This document shows positions 50,479-58,023 of a stretch of 64,000 nt of DNA, in pieces. Source of the DNA: Candidatus Kouleothrix ribensis (GTDB taxonomy: Bacteria; Chloroflexota; Chloroflexia; Chloroflexales; Roseiflexaceae); the NCBI GenBank assembly GCA_016722075.1, contig JADKGW010000001.1:1736001-1800000 (forward strand), read 5' to 3'. The position numbers were made by a program, and so were the translations under genes. The notes beneath the pieces are model-generated. The model did not search any database. It was not told where the DNA came from and was given only the letters and a program-made list of their open reading frames with translations. The stretch's first letter is position 1. Every line of letters starts with the position of its first letter.

Positions 50479-52176
50479 TCACCCGCCGCCGGGGCGCAGC
50501 AGCTGTAGGGTTTGCGCATACGTAATCGCCTCGACCCGATTGCGCACGCCGAGCTTGCCATAGATATTCTTGATATGCGTGCGCACGGTGCTCACCGCCA
50601 CGGCCAGCTCGCTGGCTACCTCGCTGTTCGAATAGCCAGCCGCCAGGCAGCGCAGCACCATCAGCTCGCGATCGGTCAGCGGCTCGACCAGCGCCGATTG
50701 CGCCGGCACGACCAGGCGCGCATCCGGCACGGGTGCGATCGCTGCCCGTGCCGCCGCAAGCAGCGTGCGGCACTTGGCCAGCTGCGCATAGTCTTCCTCG
50801 TTGGAGGCACGGCGCGCGGCCTGGCTTAGCGCGTTGGCAGCCACCTCGAGCCAGGCCGCCGCCGGCGCGGGCTGCTGGGCCTGCATCAGCTCCCACGCGC
50901 GCAGCATACACAGGTATGGCCCGCCGGTGATCAGTGCGTCGGGCAAGATACTCATCCAGCGCTGCAGCCGGGCCGCTTCGCCGCGCAAGAACATACTGTG
51001 GACAATCGGGTCGATCAGTGTGGCGGCGCGTACACGATCACCGGCCGCCAGGGCATGCTCGACGGCCGGGATGCTCAGGCCCTGCGATTCGTACCAGGCG
51101 CTGGCCCGCGCGTGCAACCCCGGCAGCTGGTCGGGCGCGCGCCGCTTCAGCTGGTCGAGCAAAAAAGCCGCTAGTAGCTCGTGGTAGCGGAACACGCGTC
51201 GCTCGCTATCGAGCGGCACAAGCAAGAGCCGGCGCTCGAGCACTTCCAGCAATTGCTGGCTGTGGGTGCGGCCCAGCACAGCATCGCACAGCGGCGCCGA
51301 CAGCTCGCCGAGCATGGAAGTGTACAGCATGAACACGCGCAGGCGGCCTGGCAGCTGAAGCAGAATCTCCTGGCTCAGGTAGTCGGCCAGGTTGCGATGG
51401 CCGCCGCTAACCTGGGCCAGCGCCTGGGCCGGGTCGGCCTGTTCGTGCGCTACTCGCAGCGCCAGCCGCAGGCCCGCCGCCCATCCGCCAAACTTCGCGT
51501 CGAGGTCGGCCAGTATTGGCTCGGGCAGGCCGCCCGCGAGCGTGCTGGTGATCAATGTCGCAGCTTCGCCAGCCGTAAACCGCAGGTCGGCCGGGCGCAG
51601 CTCGGCCAGCTGGCCATGCGCGCGTAGCCGCGCGATGGGTAGCGGCGGCTCGGTGCGGCTGCTGAGATACAGGTGCAAGCGTGGCGGCAGCAGGTCGAGC
51701 AGGCGTGCCAGCGCGGCGTGGATCGCGGGCGTGCCAATGGTGTGGTAGTCGTCGAGGATGATCGCCACGTCGTCGGTCAGTGCCAGCGCATCGGTGGCCA
51801 GGCTTGCCGCCGCCGCCTCGATCGATGGCTGCGGCCCGCGCAGGATGGCCGCGGCGCGCGCGCCTAGCTGCGGGCATACACCCTGAAGCGCGACCAGCAC
51901 ATACGCCCAGAACTGGCGCGGATCATGGTCGGCGCGATCGAGCGATAGCCAGGCGGCCGGCCGGTGCCGCCGCGCAACCCAATCGCTCAGCAGCATGGTT
52001 TTGCCAAAGCCGGCTGGTGCCAGAATCAGCGTCAGCTTACACTGCATCCCGGCGTCAAGCCGATCGTACAGCCGTGGGCGCGCGATCGGCCCGGCATACG
52101 GCTGCGGCAACATCAGCTTCGCCGCCGCAAGTGGCCACTCAGGCAACCACGCTTGCGGGATCAGCTCCTGGCTCAT
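50479..52176 (-). CDS. MalT-like AAA/STAND - LuxR transcriptional regulator
   Basis: A 565-residue regulator. The nucleotide-binding part begins with KLTLILAPAGFGKTMLLSDWV (Walker A at residues 53-60), with WLSLDRADHDPRQFWAYV and IILDDYHTIG (Walker B) following. The winged-helix STAND region runs to about 330 (LADYLSQEILLQLPGRLRVFML). A C-terminal LuxR-type helix-turn-helix spans 500-560 (PLTDRELMVLRCLAAGYSNSEVASELAV). MalT proteins are about 900 residues, mostly TPR; here the TPR part is reduced to about 120 residues, so ligand sensing may differ. Targets are unknown; no maltose genes are nearby. Confidence 0.85.
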   Translation of the reverse strand: MSQELIPQAWLPEWPLAAAKLMLPQPYAGPIARPRLYDRLDAGMQCKLTLILAPAGFGKTMLLSDWVARRHRPAAWLSLDRADHDPRQFWAYVLVALQGVCPQLGARAAAILRGPQPSIEAAAASLATDALALTDDVAIILDDYHTIGTPAIHAALARLLDLLPPRLHLYLSSRTEPPLPIARLRAHGQLAELRPADLRFTAGEAATLITSTLAGGLPEPILADLDAKFGGWAAGLRLALRVAHEQADPAQALAQVSGGHRNLADYLSQEILLQLPGRLRVFMLYTSMLGELSAPLCDAVLGRTHSQQLLEVLERRLLLVPLDSERRVFRYHELLAAFLLDQLKRRAPDQLPGLHARASAWYESQGLSIPAVEHALAAGDRVRAATLIDPIVHSMFLRGEAARLQRWMSILPDALITGGPYLCMLRAWELMQAQQPAPAAAWLEVAANALSQAARRASNEEDYAQLAKCRTLLAAARAAIAPVPDARLVVPAQSALVEPLTDRELMVLRCLAAGYSNSEVASELAVAVSTVRTHIKNIYGKLGVRNRVEAITYAQTLQLLRPGGG

Positions 52177-52500
52177 ACCATACTCGCATTGGTCAGCTAC
52201 ACTGCGTAGCGTGCTCGCCGGCAGAACTGGCTAGCCGACCGGCAGGCACCAATGCTCCGATCCGAGCGGGCGGTATGCTGCTGGGGATGGCTTGTACGCG
52301 TAGCTGCCGGCTTGATCATGCCGTGAATTCGGTAGTAGTACGACGCTCGGTATGCGCGGTTGGTTGCGTGACCATGCCAGTGTAGTATGCGCCGGGTGAT
52401 TGCACATGGGCAGCGCGACCGATCGAGCGGGTATGAATTTGGTGGATCAGCGATCACCCAAACAGGTGATCATCTGCAATCGCGCCCGGCTACGCAATGC
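52177..52500. other. divergent gap upstream of the MalT-like gene
   Basis: This 324-base stretch contains no gene and no clear promoter for the minus-strand regulator. The consensus promoter of the phasin-like gene begins just after it. Confidence 0.4.
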
Positions 52501-52529
52501 TTGACATCCATGACGCAGCGTGTTATAAT
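52501..52529 (+). promoter_or_regulatory. perfect consensus sigma70 promoter
   Basis: TTGACA (52501-52506), 17-base spacer, TATAAT (52524-52529). Every base of both boxes matches consensus, the only such promoter in the window. The transcript would start about 50 bases before the phasin-like ATG. Confidence 0.85.
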
Positions 52530-52547
52530 TAACGCAATGCGTCATGG
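52508..52547. promoter_or_regulatory. operator candidate: 10-bp inverted repeat across the promoter
   Basis: CCATGACGCA (52508-52517) and its exact complement TGCGTCATGG (52538-52547) flank the -10 box with a 20-base spacer. ACGCAATGC is also directly repeated (52492-52500 and 52532-52540). A repressor bound here would block the strong promoter. Confidence 0.65.
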
Positions 52548-52585
52548 GATCGCCATCCGCAACACACGCTATGAGGAGCAACACC

Positions 52586-53152
52586 ATGAATATGCGAACC
52601 ACCACCAGCAACCTGGTGCGCAAAAGCACGCTGGCGTATGTCGGGGCATGGGCACTGGCAGGCGATACGCTGAGCGAGTCGTTCAAGCAGCTTGCCAAGC
52701 GCGGCAGCACGATCGAGACATCGGCGCGCGCCCAGCTGCGCAAGGCCACGCGTAGGCTGTGGCGCGAGTCCGACGCTGCCATCGCCAACGCCGATCAGCC
52801 GATCGCCGATGCCCGCAGCTATGTTGTGCAGGGCCGCGATCGCCTGCTTGCAAGCTTGAAGCTGCCGACCCAGACATCGCTGCACGAGCTGAATACTCAG
52901 ATCGAGCGCCTGAACGCTGCGATCGACGACCTGCGCGTGAAGAGCCGCCGCCCCAAGCTCGAGCAGCCAGGCGAGCCGATCCCCGGCTACGATAAGATGA
53001 ACGTCGACACCGTGCTCGGCCAGCTGGGCAAGCACGAAACGGCGGTGCTGCACGCAATCCAGGCCTACGAGCAGGCCCACCAGGGCCGCATCACCGTGCT
53101 GCGCGGCGTCGAGCGTATGCTGGCCGAACACCAGCCGCTAGTCGAGGCTTAG
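52586..53152 (+). CDS. phasin-like helical protein
   Basis: A 188-residue, nearly all-helical protein with no signal peptide. Residues 10-30 (VRKSTLAYVGAWALAGDTL) are moderately hydrophobic and could lie on a lipid or polyester surface; residues 35-120 form amphipathic coils (ARAQLRKATRRLWRESDAAIA), and a second coil covers 125-185 (GQLGKHETAVLHAIQAYEQAH). The pattern resembles PHA-granule-associated phasins of the PhaF/PhaI kind, which coat polyhydroxyalkanoate granules. No PHA synthase is in the window, so the call is tentative. GAGGAG is seven bases upstream. Expression should be strong but regulated, judging by its promoter/operator. Confidence 0.55.
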   Translation: MNMRTTTSNLVRKSTLAYVGAWALAGDTLSESFKQLAKRGSTIETSARAQLRKATRRLWRESDAAIANADQPIADARSYVVQGRDRLLASLKLPTQTSLHELNTQIERLNAAIDDLRVKSRRPKLEQPGEPIPGYDKMNVDTVLGQLGKHETAVLHAIQAYEQAHQGRITVLRGVERMLAEHQPLVEA

Positions 53153-53164
53153 CCCGAGCTGCCG

Positions 53165-53218
53165 CCACCAGGCTCACGAAGCTGCGGAAGCGCAGGCCAA
53201 CCTTCGTGGGCCTGGTGG
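53165..53218. terminator. bidirectional hairpin between phasin-like and FAH genes
   Basis: CCACCAGGC-T-CACGAAG (53165-53181) pairs with CTTCGTG-G-GCCTGGTGG (53202-53218), 16 of 17 positions, across a 20-base loop. It lies between two convergent genes. Confidence 0.7.
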
Positions 53219-53236
53219 GTATGTGAGCAGGGCGCG

Positions 53237-54130
53237 CTAGGCCCCACCAAGCGCCACCGGGTTACGCAGCTCGCCAAGCCCCTCGATCGTAATGCGCACC
53301 TCGTCGCCGGCCTGTAGCGACACATGATCAGGCGGCACGACCCCCGTGCCGGTCAGCAGCACCACCCCATCGGGAAACAGGTTGTCGCGCCCGAGGTATG
53401 CGATCAGCTCAGCGTAGGGCCGCACGATCGCGCGCGTGTTGGTCGCACCGCTGAACATGGTTGCGCCGGCCCGCACGATCGCCAGCTCCACCGCCAGGTG
53501 CGTCGCGTCGCCGAAGGTATCGCGCAGCGCGATCAGCGGCCCGAGCGCGCAGCAGCGCGCGTAGACTTTGGCCTGCGGCAGGTACAGCGGGTTCTCGCCC
53601 TCGATGTCGCGCGAGCTCATGTCGTTGCCGATCGTGAAGCCTACCAGCTCGAGCGCCTGGTTGATCACCAGCCCAAGCTCAGGCTCGGGCACGTTCCAGT
53701 GCGAGTCGCGCCGCACGGCCACCGGCTCGTAGGGGCCAACCGTGCGGCTGGGCGTGGCCTTCAGAAAGAGCTCGGGCCGCGGCGCCAGGTATACCCGGTC
53801 GTAGATCCCGCTGCCGGCCGACTCCTGCTCGCGCGCGGTTTTGCTGCGCTCGTATGTGACCCCGGCGGCCCAGACTTCCTGGCTATCCGTGGGCTTCAGC
53901 AGCCGCATGCCGCCCGCTCCCTGCGGCTGCAGCAGGGCCGCGAGGGTTGCAACCGGCGCGGCGCCGGCCACTGCGTCCGCCAGCGCGCCGGCCAGCTCTG
54001 AGCGCCCGGCCGACCAGGCCAGCAGGGCCGCGAGCGTGGGCCAGCGCGCGCTCAAGTCGTACACTGCGCCGTCGTGTACCAGGCCCACGCATGCCTGGGC
54101 GCCACCAGCTGAAAAGCGGCATAGAAACAT
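53237..54130 (-). CDS. fumarylacetoacetate hydrolase-family enzyme (2-keto-3-deoxy sugar acid dehydratase-like)
   Basis: A 297-residue enzyme of the FAH fold. The metal-binding core is NVPEPELGLVINQALELVGFTIGND, read as EPELGLVIN (acidic metal ligands), followed by SSRDIEGENPLYLPQAKVYARC and the VLLTGTGVVPPDHVSLQAGDEVRI block. SRDIEGENPLYLPQAK resembles 2-keto-3-deoxy-xylonate/arabinonate dehydratases more than true FAH, an assignment from memory of those families. AGGAGGTGG lies just upstream of the ATG at 54130; the longer frame has no site. It is divergent from an SDR gene, which may act on the same sugar acid route. Confidence 0.8.
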   Translation of the reverse strand: MFLCRFSAGGAQACVGLVHDGAVYDLSARWPTLAALLAWSAGRSELAGALADAVAGAAPVATLAALLQPQGAGGMRLLKPTDSQEVWAAGVTYERSKTAREQESAGSGIYDRVYLAPRPELFLKATPSRTVGPYEPVAVRRDSHWNVPEPELGLVINQALELVGFTIGNDMSSRDIEGENPLYLPQAKVYARCCALGPLIALRDTFGDATHLAVELAIVRAGATMFSGATNTRAIVRPYAELIAYLGRDNLFPDGVVLLTGTGVVPPDHVSLQAGDEVRITIEGLGELRNPVALGGA

Positions 54131-54214
54131 TAATCCACCTCCTGGCGTGTGCTCGAACTGCTGTTGCGTATAGCATACACCAAACCCGGCCGGATCGATT
54201 GCCCCCCATTTGAA

Positions 54215-54223
54215 TGGTATAAT
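54215..54223 (+). promoter_or_regulatory. extended -10 promoter of the SDR gene
   Basis: TGG-TATAAT at 54215-54223 with no strong -35. The transcript would begin about 57 bases before the ATG at 54287. Confidence 0.55.
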
Positions 54224-54286
54224 GCGCGCCACGGCACCGTACGACAAGCTTGTGCTTACATTGCAGCACACAAGAACGAGGCGCAC

Positions 54287-55006
54287 ATGAAGCTACAGGG
54301 GCGTGTGGCGATTATCACCGGCGCATCCAGCGGCGTCGGCTACGAGGTGGCCCGCCTGCTGGCCCAGGAGGGTGCGCTGGTAGTTGCAGCCGCCCGGCGG
54401 CGCGATAAGCTAGAGTGGCTGGTCGGCGAGATCGCTGCCGATGGCGGGCAGGCCATGGCAATGCCTACCGACGTGACCGAATCGGCCCAGGTGGCGCGCC
54501 TGGTCGATAGCGCGCACAACCTGTTTGGGCGCGTCGACATCCTGGTCAATGCGGCGGGGGTGATCCTCAAGGTGGCCCCGATCGAGCAGTTTACCGATCA
54601 CGAGTTTCGCACGATCATCGATACAAACGTGAGCGGCGCATTCTATGCCACCCGCGCGACGGTGCCGCTGATGAAGCGCCAGCGCAGCGGCACGATCATC
54701 AATATCAGCTCGCGCGTCGGCAAGATCGGCCTGGCGAATATCGCGCCGTTCTGCGCCGCCAAGTTTGCGCTCTCGGGCATGGCCCAGGCGCTTGGCCACG
54801 AGCTGCGGCCGTTCAATGTGTATGTCACCACGATCTTCCCCGGCATGATCAACACCGATATTCACCCGCTCAACCCCAGCGAGGAGTTTCGCCGCCAGCT
54901 TATGAGCGCCCGTGATGTGGCCGAGGCCACGCTGTGGACGTGTACGCTCCCGGCATCGCTGCGCGTCGACGAACTGCCGCTCATGCCGCGCCACGCCGAT
55001 CTCTAA
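54287..55006 (+). CDS. SDR-family oxidoreductase with Phe in place of the catalytic Tyr
   Basis: A 239-residue classical short-chain dehydrogenase/reductase by fold: cofactor motif TGASSGVG (11-18), ARRRDKLE suggesting NADP(H), the NAAG strand motif (88-91), and the catalytic Ser at 142 (INISS). The YxxxK pair is changed: thirteen residues after that Ser stands Phe155, in APFCAAKF, with Lys159 kept. The codon TTC at 54749-54751 makes this unambiguous. Such a protein could be catalytically impaired, use another base, or act non-enzymatically. The start at 54287 has GAGG nine bases upstream. The remainder (TTIFPGMINTDI) is normal. Confidence 0.85.
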   Translation: MKLQGRVAIITGASSGVGYEVARLLAQEGALVVAAARRRDKLEWLVGEIAADGGQAMAMPTDVTESAQVARLVDSAHNLFGRVDILVNAAGVILKVAPIEQFTDHEFRTIIDTNVSGAFYATRATVPLMKRQRSGTIINISSRVGKIGLANIAPFCAAKFALSGMAQALGHELRPFNVYVTTIFPGMINTDIHPLNPSEEFRRQLMSARDVAEATLWTCTLPASLRVDELPLMPRHADL

Positions 55007-55114
55007 CGCCGGCGCCACGTGGAGCGCGCGTGCGTCAGTTGATGCGCAGAGCGCGATTCATCGCTGTTGCAGGTTGGCAGGTGCGATGCTCTCACGTTCG
55101 CGTAGAAGGCCGCC

Positions 55115-56116
55115 CTACGGCACGCGCTCGTCGCGGCAGTCGACCGACTGATCGCCATAGTGGTAGGGGAAGCTCACGGCCCAGCCGGCCGCCTGCAAGA
55201 TCGGCGGCAGCACCGCGCGGTGTGCGTAGTTGCGGCGGGTGTGGCTGCCGCGCGCGAAGATCGCCTGCCAGGCCCGCCAGAACACCAGCGGGTCGCCGGT
55301 CTCGCGCATCACCACACCGGCCAGGTCGCCCCAGCGCTGCTGCGCCCGCGAAGTACGCAACGCGCCGCGCAGCTCGTGAAACCCCAGCGCCGGGCGCAGG
55401 TCGGCCGCTGCGGCGGCAACCGCATACTGGCTGAGCGCAATCGCGCTCAGCTCGTTGAACCACGGCAGCCGGTGGTAGTGCTCGCCGTTGTCGCGCATGC
55501 GCTCGTGGATGATCGCGTGGATCTGTTCGTGCAGGAGCGTCTCGATGAACTCGATCGCGGGCGCCGGCCCATCGCAGATTGTGTCCATCTGCACCGCTAC
55601 CGCCGCCAGCCAGGGCACATACTGGCCAGTGCTCAGCTGCCTGGGCGGCGTCAGCGCGGCATAGGCATTCCGAAAGCGCCCATCGCGCGTGAGCGTGATG
55701 CCGGCCAGCGCCAGCCGCTCGAGCGCGCGCTGAGCCAGCCGCAAGTATGGCGAGGCGCAAAACTGCTCGAACCAGGCCGTGAAGCGCTCGGCACTGCGCA
55801 CAATCGCGCTGCGCTGTGCGTCGCTGCGCAAGATCGTGCGCACCAGCCGGCTGAACTCGTCGACGCCAGGCGGCCGGGGCGTATACGCGCGCTGCAGCCG
55901 GGCGATCTGCGCGCTCACATCGGCCTGCAGCAGCTCTAGCCCGATCTCGTCGGGCCGGCGCATAATATACTCGCACACATGCGCGCAGAAGGCCTCGACC
56001 GCCGGCTGCCCGCGGTAGGCCCGCCGAAACTGCCAGGCATTCAGCCCGATCGCGCATTTCATGATCGCTGCAGGCGCAACACAGATTGTCAACGGCCCGA
56101 TCGTGAAGTTGGCCAT
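55115..56116 (-). CDS. predicted zinc metallopeptidase-fold protein (gluzincin-like)
   Basis: A 333-residue soluble protein of no recognised family. Its distinctive feature is HEQIHAIIHE: an HExxH zinc motif at 196-200, followed 21 residues later by Glu222 in WFNELSAIALSQ, the spacing and context of a gluzincin third ligand. The first 180 residues are helical (LVRTILRSDAQRSAIVRSAE). No signal peptide, so it would act in the cytoplasm. Two frames run in parallel here; the other reads Arg/Ala-rich and is rejected. The start at 56116 follows GGTGGGGGT. Neighbours give no clue to the substrate. Confidence 0.65.
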   Translation of the reverse strand: MANFTIGPLTICVAPAAIMKCAIGLNAWQFRRAYRGQPAVEAFCAHVCEYIMRRPDEIGLELLQADVSAQIARLQRAYTPRPPGVDEFSRLVRTILRSDAQRSAIVRSAERFTAWFEQFCASPYLRLAQRALERLALAGITLTRDGRFRNAYAALTPPRQLSTGQYVPWLAAVAVQMDTICDGPAPAIEFIETLLHEQIHAIIHERMRDNGEHYHRLPWFNELSAIALSQYAVAAAAADLRPALGFHELRGALRTSRAQQRWGDLAGVVMRETGDPLVFWRAWQAIFARGSHTRRNYAHRAVLPPILQAAGWAVSFPYHYGDQSVDCRDERVP

Positions 56117-56251
56117 ACCCCCACCGAAGCGTGTAGCCCGCGGAACGCCGGCAAACCGGGCCGCGCGAGCTGGCAGCGGCCTTTGCGCATCCCACATATT
56201 ATAGACGTATCAGCAGGCGTTTTTCGTCGATCAGTCGCCAGCACTTCGATA

Positions 56252-56260
56252 TGATATAAT
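56252..56260 (+). promoter_or_regulatory. extended -10 next to the start codon: leaderless promoter
   Basis: TGA-TATAAT at 56252-56260 ends only 7 bases before the ATG at 56268, so transcription would begin at or next to the start codon. There is no Shine-Dalgarno sequence. Confidence 0.6.
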
Positions 56261-56267
56261 CGCCGCC

Positions 56268-57962
56268 ATGAACTACATCGCGAATCGCCGCCTCTTGCTG
56301 GCCAGCATTGCGCTCGCCACCCTGATACTCGCCTTGCTGGCCGGCTGTGCGCTCGACCCTACCCCCGCGCCAACGCCTGCCCCGCCCGCGCCAACGCCCA
56401 CGCCGCTGCCACGCGGCGGCAACCTGACCATGCGCATGGCTACCGATGTGCCTGAGCTGCGCCCCTGGCAGCCGCAGTCGCGTGCCGCCGAGCAGATTAG
56501 CGGCCTGCTCTACACCGGCCTCACCCGCCTCGACGCACAGCTCCAGCCGCAGCCCGGCCTGGCCAGCGCCTGGCAGGCTTCGCCCGACGGGCGGCTGATC
56601 ACCTTCACGCTGCGCACCGATGTATTCTGGCACGACGGCAAACCGTTCGGCGCCGACGATGTGGCCTACACGCTCGGCGCGCTGCGCGAGCTTTCGCCCA
56701 CCACCGCGCTGCTGGCCGATCTGCGCCGGGTTGCCCAGGTCGATACGCCTACTACCAGCACGGTGGTGTTGTCGCTCACCGAGCGCTACGCGCCCATCCT
56801 GGCTGAGCTGGCCGTGCCGATGCTACCCCGGCACTTGCTGCTCGGTAAAGACATTGCCGGCCTGAATTTTTGGGACGTGCCGGTCGGTACCGGGCCATTC
56901 CAATTTGCCGCGCGCCAGCCTGGCGCCTCGGTGACGCTGACCGCGAATACGCGCTTCTACCGCGGCGCGCCACTGCTCGATCGCGTGGTGCTGCTGGTGG
57001 CTGGCCCCGAGGTTGCCGTTAGCGCACTGGGCGATAGCCGGCTTGGGCTGGCCGAGCTGCCCTGGCAGCAGGCTCAGGCGATTACGCAGACGTTCAGCAG
57101 CCTGCAAGCCGGCGCCTACCCCGAAAACGGCTACTACTTTGTCGCGTTCAACCTGCGCCAGGGCCGCGTATTTGCCGACGCACGCCTGCGCGCCGCACTG
57201 GCTGCCGCGATCGATCTACCGGCGCTGGTGCGCACCGCCACCGGCGGGCAGGGGCTGCCGATCGTCAGCAGCATCGTGCCGGGCAGCTGGGCCGATCTGG
57301 CCGCACCCGTCACCAGCACGCTCGACCTTGCGCGGGCACGCACGCTGCTCGACGAAGCCGGCTGGAAGCTACCTGCGGGCCAGGTGATCCGCCAGCAGAG
57401 CGGTGTGACCCTGACGGCCCAGCTGTTTGTGCGCGGCGACGACGCCCGGCGCGTCGCGGCGGCCGAGGCCATCGCGCGCGCGGCCCAGCAGATCGGCATG
57501 CGCATCGACGTACAGCGCGCCGACTTCGCGACCGTGATTACATCAAAATACGCGCCGCCCTACGACTTCGACCTGCTGCTGGGCAGCTGGTCGAATGGCG
57601 CCGGCGATCCGGCCTTCGCCGATTATGCCTTCTACGACCCCGACGACTTCGCGCTGTTCCATAATAGCCAGATCAACCAGGGTGTGGCCGACACGCGTGC
57701 AGTGCTGAATATCGGCGCCTTCGACGACCCCGTCTACAACAACCAGGCCGCCGCTGCCCACCAGCTCTACGATGCCGGCGAGCGCCTGAAGGCGATCACA
57801 CAGGCGCAGCAGCGCATTATGCAGGCCCGCCCGTACCTGTTTCTGTGGGCCGATCGAATCCCGGTTGTCCTGAGCCCGCAATTCACGACGCTCGATGGCC
57901 CGGTACAGCTGAATACGCCCATGTATCTGAGCAATATTGAGCGCTGGTATCTGAAAAGGTGA
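56268..57962 (+). CDS. family 5 extracellular solute-binding lipoprotein
   Basis: A 564-residue substrate-binding protein of the peptide/nickel ABC uptake type. The signal peptide ends in LLAGC with the lipidated Cys at 27, followed by a Pro/Thr/Ala-rich tether (28-50). The mature fold shows the SBP_bac_5 pattern: GLLYTGLTRLDAQLQPQPGLASAW (in segments), DVFWHDGKPFGADDVAYTLG, GTGPFQF and the C-terminal YLFLWADRIPVVLSP. No permease or ATPase gene is adjacent, so it is an orphan binding protein that must use a transporter encoded elsewhere. An extended -10 close to the ATG suggests a leaderless transcript. Confidence 0.9.
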   Translation: MNYIANRRLLLASIALATLILALLAGCALDPTPAPTPAPPAPTPTPLPRGGNLTMRMATDVPELRPWQPQSRAAEQISGLLYTGLTRLDAQLQPQPGLASAWQASPDGRLITFTLRTDVFWHDGKPFGADDVAYTLGALRELSPTTALLADLRRVAQVDTPTTSTVVLSLTERYAPILAELAVPMLPRHLLLGKDIAGLNFWDVPVGTGPFQFAARQPGASVTLTANTRFYRGAPLLDRVVLLVAGPEVAVSALGDSRLGLAELPWQQAQAITQTFSSLQAGAYPENGYYFVAFNLRQGRVFADARLRAALAAAIDLPALVRTATGGQGLPIVSSIVPGSWADLAAPVTSTLDLARARTLLDEAGWKLPAGQVIRQQSGVTLTAQLFVRGDDARRVAAAEAIARAAQQIGMRIDVQRADFATVITSKYAPPYDFDLLLGSWSNGAGDPAFADYAFYDPDDFALFHNSQINQGVADTRAVLNIGAFDDPVYNNQAAAAHQLYDAGERLKAITQAQQRIMQARPYLFLWADRIPVVLSPQFTTLDGPVQLNTPMYLSNIERWYLKR

Positions 57963-58023
57963 TCGGTTGGCGGTTGTAGCGGCAGCCGCCCGATTCGGTA
58001 ATGCGCACACGGAGGCAAGAACC

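Noticed and set aside
55092..56195. 367-codon frame in parallel with the metallopeptidase gene
   Set aside because: Arg/Ala-rich; the other frame contains HEQIH and normal residue use.
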